Source: Allodiplogaster sudhausi (taxonomy: Eukaryota > Nematoda > Chromadorea > Rhabditida > Diplogasteridae). Taken from it: DNA of 64,000 nucleotides. A program made the position numbers and the translations under genes. The notes beneath the pieces were generated by a model, which made no database searches, had not been told where the DNA came from, and saw only the letters and a program-made list of their open reading frames with translations. Location of the stretch: contig CALZFC010000016.1 in NCBI GenBank assembly GCA_945643635.1, positions 3,932,501 to 3,996,500 of the forward strand. The letters run 5' to 3'. Position 1 is the first letter of the stretch. Each line of letters begins with the position of its first letter. Of the stretch, positions 35,241-45,802 are shown piece by piece.

Positions 35241-35669
35241 TGCCTGAAAATATTTTTTATAAAACTCATAATAGCCATAGAATGAATAAATTATCCAGAC
35301 TTTATTTGTAGCATTAAGGGATGATAGGGTTCTTACAAATGTAAGGTGAAAAGAGAACAAGGAAAGAGACAATGGAGTGAAACTTCACGGATATGTAGGA
35401 GCAAAGTAAAACGTGCCAGGAAAGGAAGGTGAAGGAGAGCCGACCAGTTGCGCGAGTGGAAAGAGGAGGAACTGAAGAGGGGAAGTGAAGGAAATGATTT
35501 GGAGATGAGGGTTTCACGTAAAGCATTACTTTACATATGCATAAAAATCAAATGGCATGGTAAAAGAAAATAACTGCACGTTTCTTGATCTTTAAAAAAC
35601 AATTCCGAAAGTTCAATCAGTGCGGAAATCTGAGGGATTTTTATTACGAGTTTTATTTATTTATTTCAG

Positions 35670-36282
35670 GCGATTGTGTCGAAGAGAACAAGGCGACCTC
35701 GAACTTGCCGAGCACGTTGAATGGCTTTGCATTGCAAGATGTCGTGCGACATTGACCACTTTGAGATTTCCTCCTCTTTCAGCGACTTTTCGAGATTCAC
35801 GGTTAATTTCAATACATTGGGGAACGAGTTTGATGCGCAATCGTGTCGGATTTTAAATTCACTTGTGATATTAATAATTAGTTGAGAAATTTTATATTTA
35901 TATTTTAAATCTCTATATTCTCTAATCCCAAAAAATCATTTTTATATTATTATTATTTCCTAATATTTCATCACACTAAATTAATTAAAACATAAAATTT
36001 TAAGCTATCTGTGACCATCAGCTACTCTACCCTTCAAATGAATGCTTACGTTGAGGAGTACGCAATTAGCGTAAGCCCATTTTCAACCATTCTACGACGA
36101 TCTTTGTTGTTTGGCAATCAATAATGAATTGATTGATTGATTTATTTGCTTATTAGTATAATTAGATATGAGAGATTCGTGTTCTCAGTTTATGAGCTGG
36201 TTGAGCTACCTCGGCGGGATAAGCGGAGTATGGCTTGGTGCGGGTGTTCCCTTCGTTTTTGAACTTCTTTTCCTGCTGAAAT
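35670..36282 (+). pseudogene. Truncated duplicate of the 3' end of the EGAS-type channel
   Basis: Matches 33165-33905 closely: exon 18 (CVEENKATSNLPSTLNG), the intron, the end of exon 19, exon 20 (ISYSTLQMNAYVEEYAIS) and most of exon 21. A small deletion changes the Cys-rich GCGHCK, and a deletion of about 130 bp removes the start of exon 19. Similarity ends inside the TM2 exon, where small-family flanking sequence begins. Not functional. Confidence 0.85.
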
Positions 36283-37079
36283 GGAAGTGCCGGAAATGAT
36301 TTCCCGATGAGGATTTCACGAAAATCCTTACTTTGCCTATGCACAAAAATTCAAATGCATTATAAAAGAAAACTGCATCCTTCTGGATGTATTAAACCAA
36401 AGTTAGAAAATTTCGATCAGTTTAGGACAATTTGAAGGCATGTTAGTACCAATCTTATGGTACATATTAAAATTTTCTAACCAGAATGGTTTCTAGAATT
36501 TTTTGCACTTTTCATTGAAATTACAAGTATGAAAGAATATTAAATTGTGCTTTTTACGAAATTCTGAACAAACATCTGAAAATCTCCAGACGGTGAGTTG
36601 GATACTTTCAAAAAAATTTCCTTTTGTTGTTTATGCCATCTTCTTTTTCATTCATCTTTTAATATCATATATATTATCAGTGTGTTAGTTGTTTTTTTTA
36701 TTATCTGAAAACAATGTTGAATATTGCCTTCTTGTTTGTTATTATTTTTTTCAATGAATTTAAGTCCTTCATCAGAGGACGCGTTCACCATTTCTATTTT
36801 GTGCACTTCACGATTAGAACAAATTGTCTTTATTCGCTTGGAGAACAGATGGCTCCAGTTCTCTTCTCTTGTCTCTTCTCTTTACTCGCTACTTGTTCTT
36901 CTCGGAGGAATTTTAGGACGACCCTTCTCCTCACTTCGGCTCAGTCTTCTCCGGACCGTAGGCCGTCTTGTCCTTGGCCGTCATCTCCTCGGGGGCTCTC
37001 TTCGCAAGGTTCTTCCTCACTTCCATATTCTCCTCCTCCTTCTTCTTGCTCTTCGCCGCCTTCACCGACTCCTTCCTCA

Positions 37080-37849
37080 TCACAGGCGGCATCGGAATCT
37101 CCACGGGACAGACGCTCCCTCCAGCTGCTTCGGACCGTCTTCGCTGCTCGGGTTGTAGCACCCTCGGTGGTCGCGATGCTTCTCCTCGTATGCCACTCTC
37201 TGCTGGCTGAAATCGTGAAGTGTTTTGACAATATTCTAAAATCGATAATACTTAATTAGCAGAATAATTAATTAGAGGAATAATTGTTCATTCGAGGAAC
37301 TTCTGCGAAAGGCGCAAGGGTTTACGGTTATTGCAGTTATGGAATGAAAGCCCACCGGTCGATGTAATGCTGGAAGAGATTGTCAATGCGGGAACCAACA
37401 CTGGTCTTCTGAAAATTAATTTAAAAATTAGATTCTTTTAGTTGGATTTATAAAAATTCTGAAGTGTTGTTCGAACTTCATTATTCTTCTGGTAACCACG
37501 CTTGATCCGTCGGATGGAAAGTCGGAGGCTGAGATTGGCTGGAGGAAGAGGGAGAGCGACAGCTGAAGGAGAGCGAAGGAACGGAGAGAGAGGAGAGCAG
37601 ACAGCAGACGGAACTGGAATAGGAAAGAGAATTTTGATTAACGAAATTCGGAATTGACAGTGAAAGGAGGGAATTGTTAGTGAGACGACAGAAGAGCGCG
37701 AATGAAGTGGAGATCAAAATAGAGAGAAATGTCAAAGTAAAGGAAGGGAATAATCAATTCACTTTTATATAAATTTGTCCATTGCGACTGGTCAGAAGGG
37801 GAGTGCGAATTCCCTTTGGAATTGAGAGCGGATCCCGTTTCTTGCGCAT
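37080..37849 (-). CDS. Small-family member 2 (left palindrome arm)
   Basis: Exons 37763-37849, 37500-37562, 37356-37408, 37080-37206 in phase, 109 residues, with ATG three bases after TTTTTCAG. Starts MRKKRDPLSIPKGIRTPLLT, then the hydrophobic LSLSLFLQPISAS, SDGSS, TSVGSRIDNLFQHYIDR, QQRVAYEEKHRDHRG and a short tail ending RFRCRL. Unlike member 1 it has an extra first exon, so the hydrophobic block is internal. It is the mirror copy of 42654-43431. After its stop a second frame on the same strand keeps VEIPMPPVMRKESVKAAKSK and further K/E-rich sequence to 36931. Confidence 0.5.
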
Positions 37850-39496
37850 TATCTGAAAAAGGTTTCATCGGTTTTTATTAGAGATAAGAATGAATAAATG
37901 TTACATTCATGTTTAATCCTGAATTTATTTAGAAAGTAATAAAAAAAATTCGCAAGAGTTATTGATAGGGTCAAGGCATTACTGTTTAAAGAGGACTAGT
38001 AATAACGAATGGGAACTTGGAGTGAAAATTCAAGGGGAGAAGATGAGAAAAGCGTGCCAGGAAAGAGAGCAGAAGGAAGGCCGACCAGTTGCGAGGGTGG
38101 AAAGAAGACGAACTGATGAGGAGAAGTGCCTGAAATGATTTGACGATGAGTATTCACGTTGAACTTCACTTTGCCTATTCATAAAAATTCAAATGAAATG
38201 TTAAAATAAAAATTGCACGCTTCTTGATGTTTAAACAAAAATTCGAAAGTTCAATCAGTCGCGGGAATTTCTGAAATCTGAGGAAATTGTAGCACCAATT
38301 TTAAGGTATTAAAATTTTTAAAAGGGATACTTTGAGAATTGTTCGCACTTTTCATTGAACTTTCAAGTATGAAAGAATATCAAATTGTTGTCGTTACGAA
38401 ACTTTAAACAAACATCTGAAAATCTCTAGACGGTGAGTTGGATACTTTCAAAAAAATTTCCTTTTGTTGTTTATGCCATCTTCTTTTTCATTCATCTTTT
38501 AATATCATATATATTATCAGTGTGTTAGTTGTTTTTTTTATTATCTGAAAACAATGTTGAATATTGCCTTCTTGTTTGTTATTATTTTTTTCAATGAATT
38601 TAAGTCCTTCATCAGAGGACGCGTTCACCATTTCTATTTTGTGCAGTTCACGATTAGAACTAATTGCCTTTATTTCGCTAGGAGAAAGGGATTCTTCTCT
38701 CTACTTCCTGTCCTTCTTGGAGGACTTGGAGGACGACCCAAATCCTCCCTTCGGATCACTCTTCTCCGACCCGTACGCCGTCTTCTCCTCGAGGGTCTTC
38801 CCCACGAGGGTCTTCTCCTTGGCCGACTTCTCTTGGAGGGTCTTCTCCTCGGGGGCCCTCTTCCCAAGGGTCTTCCTCTCGAGGGCCTTCTCCTCCTCCT
38901 TCTTCTCGCTCTTCGCCGCCTTCATCGACTCCTTCCTCTTCGTGGGTGGCATGGGAATCGCCACGGCCTCTTCCAGCTGCTTCGGATCGTCTTCGCTGCT
39001 CGGGTTGTAGCACCCTCGGTAGATCATCTTCTGATCGCGCAGCTTCTCCTCGTACGCCACTCTCTTCTGGCTGAAAAAGGCAATCGATCGTCGGTTTGAT
39101 GTGTAAATTAAATCTTGATAGTACTAATTAGTATAATAATTAATTAGGGTCTGAAAAGGCATACTTAAGGTTCTCATCGAGCTGCTTGTGGAGCGGCAAG
39201 GCCAGGTGACGAGTCCCAGGCGAGATTCGGTCGAGCACCCTCAAGGCGAGGGAGAGTGCGACGAGGTGCTCCTGCAAACAAGGAATTTTCCAGCTGTCTA
39301 ATTATTGTTATTAAAATAGTTATAATAATAATAATTATTATTATTATTGTTATAATTATTATTATTTATTCCAACCGTTTCGGAGCTCATCGCCCCGAGT
39401 CGGTTCCCGGCAACGTGCTCGCCCGCATTGATGAGCGTGTGCTAAACACGCAATTTTTCTTAATTCTCAGTCTGATAAAGTCGTGAGCATAAAAAG
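37230..39496. repeat. Left arm of a ~2.2 kb inverted duplication
   Basis: Nearly identical to the reverse complement of 41027-43270. Inner edges: ...GTCGTGAGCATAAAAAG at 39496 against CTTTTTATGCTCATGAC from 41027. The spacer of about 1.5 kb is not duplicated. Differences include an 8-base and a 10-base segment present here and missing in the right arm. Beyond the outer edges similarity falls to that of ordinary family members. Confidence 0.9.
38701..39441 (-). CDS. 3' exons of a K/E-rich family gene, open but without 5' exons
   Basis: Exons 39376-39441 (HTLINAGEHVAGNRLGAMSS), 39165-39271 (LALRVLDRISPGTRHLALPL) and 38701-39070 (QKRVAYEEKLRDQKMIYRG, IPMPPTKRKES, then KTLGKRAPEEKTLQEK-type repeats, ending SSKSSKKDRK) are in phase, 180 residues. 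The left arm stops 55 bases upstream of the first of these exons, so no start is present. This is the undamaged version of the 3' half of the gene at 39661-41806. Whether it is expressed from a new promoter is unknown. Function not recognised; the Lys-rich tail could bind nucleic acid or be disordered. Confidence 0.5.
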
Positions 39497-39660
39497 CGGT
39501 TGTAGCGGCGCCGTGAAAATGGCAGATATTAGGGGCAGATGATGTCGTGATGACGGCCCAAAGGTCTATTTTTATTTCTTTAGGAAACTTCTTTTTCTGG
39601 CTCATTTTGAAAAAAGTGAGAAAATATGTCTCCATAATTTATACCATTTCCTCTCTTGAG

Positions 39661-41806
39661 ACTGTCGTGGAGGAGAGCTTCAAGAACGCGCCGCAGGATT
39701 CGGAGATCACCCGCCAGGCAGGAGGAGCGTCGAAAAAGTCGAAGAAGACGCTGAAGGCAGACAAGGAAGAGACAACTGGCGGCACGATCAAACTTGCTCC
39801 CGTCTCCCACCGTGAACCTTCGCTCCTGAGCGAATGTCAGAACACGGAATACGACATTGAAAAGGTATTCTTAGTTTATCCGTAAATTTAAGAGTCGATT
39901 TAACTAAGAGAAAATATTTTAATTGAGTACTCGCTTTTCTGCAGTTCGCAAAGATGAGCGAGAAGAGTCGCCGAGTTACGAAGCGAGTGATGGATGAGCC
40001 GACTTGTGTACGATCTTCTTTTGTTTATTTGTATTTAATCTATTTAACAGTGATTTTGTTGTGTTATAGAACCGTGACATAATATACAATGTTTGTAGAA
40101 GGCGCTGACCACAACTGCAAGCTCCGATGGCAAGAAGATTATTCAGGTGAACACGGATCCCATCGAAGGAGACACGGAGGTTCGGTTTCATTTTGAACAA
40201 GGAATTAAACAATAAAGATTTATTTTACGCCCTTTTTATTATGTTACAACTTTCAGATGCCCCTCGAGCTCTCGAAAGTCGAGTTGAAGATGCTGAGTTT
40301 CGAGGAGAAGCCAGGTTCTAAGGCGGACGAGCCGAAACACTTCGAGTATAAGGAACTCGCCTAGCACAAGCTTGACCACTACCATTACACGCAGCTGGAG
40401 GAGGGAAGCGTTCCGGGCGATTGGGAAAGCCTTGTGGTGTGGTTTTGTCTTGCCCTGATAATAGTAAATGGTGTTTATCAATCATTGGATCTTGTTGATT
40501 AAGATCTCTTTTTGTAATTTGCACCACTGCAGGAAATGGCATTGATTATGGTGGGCGCGCATCTGCGCAAAGAGCCAGTGCTGGTCATTTCGAAGCATGG
40601 AGAAGGTTACTGTATAAATAAATAAATAAATAAATAAATAAATATATATATATATATATATAAGAACATACATTTTTTAAACAAAATAACGTTTTATTAA
40701 TCCTATAATTTCCTTCTTCGAAAATTTCAGAGGGCGCCGTTGGTCGCAGCAGTGCTGATGGTGAAGAGATTCGTCGAGTATAAGATCGAGGACTCGACCG
40801 AATTAATGGTCCGCGGAGGCTTTTTCTTTAGAGGAGGACGATCACCTTACAATTAGAAATAATTATTGCACGTTTGAATTGCCGCGCTTTCGTTCTATGA
40901 GTCTCTCATTCTCGCGTGCTATTTCGCACGTCGCAGAAAGCCGCCCCTGCGCGGAAATGGCACACTAGCGAGAATGAGAGTGTAAAGGGCAATTTGAACT
41001 TTCTTGGTGACCTCCTTTAAGCACACTTTTTATGCTCATGACTTTATCAGACTGAGAATTAAGAAAAATTGCGTGTTTAGCACACGCTCATCAATGCGGG
41101 CGAGCACGTTGCCGGGAACCGACTTGAGCTCCGAAACGGTTGGAATAAATAATAATAATTATAACAATAATAATAATAATTATTATTATTATAACTATTT
41201 TAATAACAATAATTAGACAGCTGGAAAATTCCTTGTTTGCAGGAGCACCTCGTCGCACTCTCCCTCGCCTTGAGAGTGCTCGACCGAATCTCGCCTGGGA
41301 CTCGTCACCTGGCCTTGCCGCTCCACAAGCAGCTCTATGAGAACCTTAAGTATGCCTTTTCAGACCCTAATTAATTATTATACTAATTAGTACTATCAAG
41401 ATTTAATTTACACATCAAACCGACGATCGATTGCCTTTTTCAGCCAGAAGAGAGTGGCGTACGAGGAGAAGCTGCGCGATCAGAAGATGATCTACCGAGG
41501 GTGCTACAACCCGAGCAGCGAAGACGATCCGAAGCAGCTGGAAGAGGCCGTGGCGATTCCCATGCCACCCACGAAGAGGAAGGAGTCGATGAAGGCGGCG
41601 AAGAGCGAGAAGAAGGAGGAGGAGAAGGCCCTCGAGAGGAAGACCCTTGGGAAGAGGGCCCCCGAGGAGAAGACCCTCCAAGAGAAGTCGGCACCCTCGT
41701 GGGGAAGACCCTCGAGGAGAAGACGGCGTACGGGTCGGAGAAGAGTGATCCGAAGGGAGGATTTGGGTCGTCCTCCAAGTCCTCCAAGAAGGACAGGAAG
41801 TAGAGA
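39661..41806 (+). pseudogene. Longer K/E-rich gene, decayed
   Basis: Exons 39661-39864 (VVEESFKNAPQDSEI, KKSKKTLK), 39945-40007 (KMSEKSRRVTKRVMDE), 40099-40179, 40257-40433, 40533-40605 (MALIMVGAHLRKEPVLVISK), 40731-40808 (PLVAAVLMVKRFVEYKIED), 41081-41138, then exons at about 41241 and 41442. Lesions: TAG at 40362-40364 inside an exon that stays open on both sides; phase mismatch between 40605 and 40731; an 8-base deletion in 41081-41138 and a 10-base deletion at about 41685, both absent from the left-arm copy, the second shifting the Lys-rich tail into an Arg-rich frame. A MITE sits in the intron at 40832-41016. The 5' end is not defined; an open hydrophobic stretch precedes 39661. Family unknown. 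Confidence 0.6.
40832..41016. mobile_element. TTAA MITE at the inner edge of the inverted duplication
   Basis: Begins AGGAGGACGATCACC after TTAG and ends GTGACCTCCT before TTAA (41017-41020). Interior arms CTCTCATTCTCGCGTGCTAT and AGCGAGAATGAGAG. It lies in an intron of the decayed K/E-rich gene, and the right arm of the palindrome starts about ten bases after its TTAA. Confidence 0.8.
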
Positions 41807-43270
41807 GAAGAATCCCTTTCTCCTAGCGAAATAAAGGCAATTAGTTCTAATCGTGAACTGCACAAAATAGAAATGGTGAACGCGTCCTCTGATGAAGGAC
41901 TTAAATTCATTGAAAAAAATAATAACAAACAAGAAGGCAATATTCAACATTGTTTTCAGATAATAAAAAAAACAACTAACACACTGATAATATATATGAT
42001 ATTAAAAGATGAATGAAAAAGAAGATGGCATAAACAACAAAAGGAAATTTTTTGAAAGTATCCAACTCACCGTCTAGAGATTTTCAGATGTTTGTTTAAA
42101 GTTTCGTAACGACAACAATTTGATATTCTTTCATACTTGAAAGTTCAATGAAAAGTGCGAACAATTCTCAAAGTATCCCTTTTAAAAATTTTAATACCTT
42201 AAAATTGGTGCTACAATGTCCTCAGATTTCAGAAATTCCCGCGACTGATTGAACTTTCGAATTTTTGTTTAAACATCAAGAAACGTGCAATTTTTATTTT
42301 AACATTTCATTTGAATTTTTATGAATAGGCAAAGTGAAGTTCAACGTGAATACTCATCGTCAAATCATTTCAGGCACTTCTCCTCATCAGTTCGTCTTCT
42401 TTCCACCCTCGCAACTGGTCGGCCTTCCTTCTGCTCTCTTTCCTGGCACGCTTTTCTCATCTTCTCCCCTTGAATTTTCACTCCAAGTTCCCATTCGTTA
42501 TTACTAGTCCTCTTTAAACAGTAATGCCTTGACCCTATCAATAACTCTTGCGAATTTTTTTTATTACTTTCTAAATAAATTCAGGATTAAACATGAATGT
42601 AACATTTATTCATTCTTATCTCTAATAAAAACCGATGAAACCTTTTTCAGATAATGCGCAAGAAACGGGATCCGCTCTCAATTCCAAAGGGAATTCGCAC
42701 TCCCCTTCTGACCAGTCGCAATGGACAAATTTATATAAAAGTGAATTGATTATTCCCTTCCTTTACTTTGACATTTCTCTCTATTTTGATCTCCACTTCA
42801 TTCGCGCTCTTCTGTCGTCTCACTAACAATTCCCTCCTTTCACTGTCAATTCCGAATTTCGTTAATCAAAATTCTCTTTCCTATTCCAGTTCCGTCTGCT
42901 GTCTGCTCTCCTCTCTCTCCGTTCCTTCGCTCTCCTTCAGCTGTCGCTCTCCCTCTTCCTCCAGCCAATCTCAGCCTCCGACTTTCCATCCGACGGATCA
43001 AGCGTGGTTACCAGAAGAATAATGAAGTTCGAACAACACTTCAGAATTTTTATAAATCCAACTAAAAGAATCTAATTTTTAAATTAATTTTCAGAAGACC
43101 AGTGTTGGTTCCCGCATTGACAATCTCTTCCAGCATTACATCGACCGGTGGGCTTTCATTCCATAACTGCAATAACCGTAAACCCTTGCGCCTTTCGCAG
43201 AAGTTCCTCGATTGAACAATTATTCCTCTAATTAATTCTTCTACTAATTAAGTATTATCGATTTTGCCTA
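41027..43270. repeat. Right arm of the ~2.2 kb inverted duplication
   Basis: Reverse complement of 37230-39496. Contains the 3' exons of the decayed gene and, facing the same way, member 3 of the small family. Starts about ten bases after the TTAA of the MITE at 40832-41016. Confidence 0.9.
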
Positions 43271-43431
43271 ATGCCAAAACAACTCTCAATTTCAGCCAGA
43301 AGAGAGTGGCATACGAGGAGAAGTGGCGCGACCAGAAGATGGTCTACCGAGGGGGTAGCAAGCAGCCCCGTCGATCGATCAAGACGCTTAAGGGAGCGTC
43401 TGACCCGTGGAGATTCCGGTGCCGCCTGTGA
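42654..43431 (+). CDS. Small-family member 3 (right palindrome arm)
   Basis: Exons 42654-42740, 42941-43003, 43095-43147, 43296-43431 in phase, 112 residues, ATG three bases after TTTTTCAG. First three exons are identical in plan to member 2; the last reads QKRVAYEEKWRDQKMVYRGG, then a basic tail ending RFRCRL. The arm similarity ends at about 43270, so the last exon differs from member 2 (no CYNPSSED block). Role unknown. Confidence 0.5.
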
Positions 43432-44875
43432 AGTGGAAGGAGGCGAAGAGCGAGAAGAGGAGGAGGAGAAGATCCAAGAGGCCTACGGGCCTGATGAGAG
43501 TGCGTCGAAGAAGGACTAGAGCTATTCTCTAAGCGAATAAAACTGATCTTACTCGTGAACTACACTAAGAGAAGTGTTGTACGCGTCCATGAGATGAAGG
43601 ACTGAAATACAGTGAAAAATTATAGTAAGGCAATATTCAACCTTGTTTTCAATCAGATAATAAAAAAAACTAACACCATGATAATATATGAGAATAAAAT
43701 ATGAACAAGAATGAAGATAGCATAAACAGCAAAAGAAATGTTTTTTTGAAAGTATCCTCCTCCCCATGTTGAGATTTTCAGCTCTTTATTCAGAATTAGT
43801 AATGACCAAAACTTTAATACATATATTTTTATAATTGAAATTTCAATTAAAAGTACGAACAGTTCTCAAAATATCCTGTTTAAAAAATTATATACCATAA
43901 AATTGGTACTAAAATGCCCTCAGATTTTCGGAATGATCTAGACTGATTGAAATTTCGAACTTTAAAAAAAAAACAAGATCAAGAAGCGTGCAGTTTTTTT
44001 CTTTAACCATTCCATTTGATTTTATGCATAGGCAAAGTAATGTTTAACGTGTAGAATCTAGCCTTTCGATGTTATGCTTGAGTAGATCGTTCATGATGGA
44101 AGAAGCGCATTTCTAAAAAAAAAAGGCGAATGATCATTGTCAGAATGAAAAGAGCATCTGCATGATTATGGAACTTATATTCCGGATAAAAATTCTGAAA
44201 TGTAAATCTAACTTCATTATTCTTCTGGAAACCACGCTTGATCCGTCGGATGGAAAGTCGGAGGCTGTGATTGGCTGGAGGAAGAGGGAGAGCGACAGCT
44301 GAAGCAGAGTGAAGGAGCGGAGGGAGAGGAGAGCAGACAGCAGACGGAACTGGAATAGGAAAGATTATTAGAATTAGAGGAGCGATAGAAAGGAGAAGAG
44401 AGAGAGAGTGGTAGGCGGATCTGAAAGAGGGAGCGAGAAAGAAATTGAGGGAAGGCCATAGCGAAAACTCAGTTGAAATAAGGGCAGCCAATAACGTCCC
44501 AGAGAGAAGCACAGAAAAGGGTGCCAGGATAATGAGACGAAGGAGAGCCGACCAGTTGCGAGGGTGGAGAGAAGTGAAAGTGATGAAGAGAATACAGGAA
44601 ATAATTTTGGCATGAGAATTTAGCATTACAACTCCTTTGCATAAGCACAAAAACTTAAGTGCAATAGTAAACAGTAAACTGTGTGTTTCTTGATCTTATG
44701 AGCAATCCATCGGAACTTTAATCAGTTTTGGGAGTTGCCTAAATTTCCGAGGACATTTCTATGCAATTTCAAACTATGAAGAAACTTATTTTGCAAATAA
44801 GCCGCATATTTCAATGAAAGCACAAGGTATCCAAATTTATTAATTACGAAATTCAATAGAAAGCCATAACAAGAA
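43432..44875. other. Spacer with family-derived sequence
   Basis: Relic K/E-rich frame to about 43519 (KEAKSEK-like, ending SASKKD), then AT-rich DNA resembling the spacers at 36300-36720 and 38160-38560, and GA-rich DNA at 44270-44600. Apart from the exon fragment at 44200-44340 no gene is supported. Confidence 0.45.
44200..44340 (-). pseudogene. Small-family exon fragment
   Basis: Minus strand matches the second exon of the family (CAGCTGTCGCTCTCCCTC..., ITASDFPSDGSSVVSRR). Upstream promoter-like sequence is also similar to 42400-42940, but the downstream exons are absent. Confidence 0.5.
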
Positions 44876-45128
44876 ATGGGCTGCCATTTCGCGATGCGGA
44901 GGAGAATATTTTCCCGTAACTGTTTTAAACATTTTTATTTTCTATTTCTGAGAATTCGTTATTTTCCAATACCCAAATATATTCTTAATAATTGGGTGTA
45001 TGCTCGCTTTTCCAGTTCGCAATCAGTTTGGTATGACACTCGTCGGCGGTCTTCTCCCCTTTGTTATCGACGAATCAAGTGAACAGCGCAGCGCGCCCCT
45101 ATTCCTCAAGAAGAGGCATCAATGCTGA
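44876..45128 (+). CDS. Candidate two-exon 50-residue protein
   Basis: Exons 44876-44915 and 45016-45128, joined in phase across a GTAACT...TTTTCCAG intron. Starts MGCHFAMRRRIFSL, then NQFGMTLVGGLLPFVIDESS, ending KKRHQC. One central hydrophobic stretch; the second exon has the GC content of other coding exons here. No family recognised, and the start may lie further upstream. Confidence 0.35.
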
Positions 45129-45802
45129 TTTATTCCTTGTCAAGAATAGAGTGGAAGTTTCACTATGCCACTTCAACTTAATTCTCTCATATACTCTCTA
45201 AAAATTGTGTATATGTTAGGCCACTTTATAAGGAACAGCCAATCGTTTGCCCTACCATTTTCTCTCCGTTCCCATGCTCAAATCTCCATTCCAAATCCAA
45301 CCAATCGTAATAAATATACAACTTTATCAAGGCAGATTAACGAGACTGAGTTCGAATGATACACTGCATCTGACGATAAATTGGACCCGTGCGACAGAGG
45401 AGATCTCGAGGAAAGTCAATTAATCAACACAATTAATTAATCGCGAGATCATTGAAGAAAGCCCGCTGAATTTTTCTTTTTGGCTTGAATACAACAAAAA
45501 GGACGACTTCGACAATGAAATGAGAAGCGATGATAGCAGTGTGATATGCTAGAAATGAATGATCGAGAAAACGATCAATGGCGGGATTTTGGTGATGTAA
45601 TTAAAATTGTGGGTAAACAAAAAAAAAATGGACATTAGACAAATGGCGTTCAAATAGTTGATTCGGTGATTTCCTTTGCTATAATAAAAGCAAAAAATGG
45701 AAGTGACTTTTTATTTATTAAAAAGTGCATTGTATTTTCCGTCTACAGAAAATTGTTATGTACAAACATAAATAAACATGCTTGGTACGCTTCCAACCTT
45801 CG
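45129..45802. other. Spacer, no gene seen
   Basis: AT-rich, between the small candidate (+) and the 3' end of the GPCR (-). No distinct element. Confidence 0.5.

Noticed and set aside
39291..39372. AT repeat (TAATAATTATTATT) as a possible origin or regulatory site
   Set aside because: Simple trinucleotide repeat, present in both arms of the inverted duplication inside an intron.
40616..40662. AAATA/TA repeats as a mobile-element tail
   Set aside because: Short microsatellite in an intron with no adjoining retroelement sequence or target duplication.
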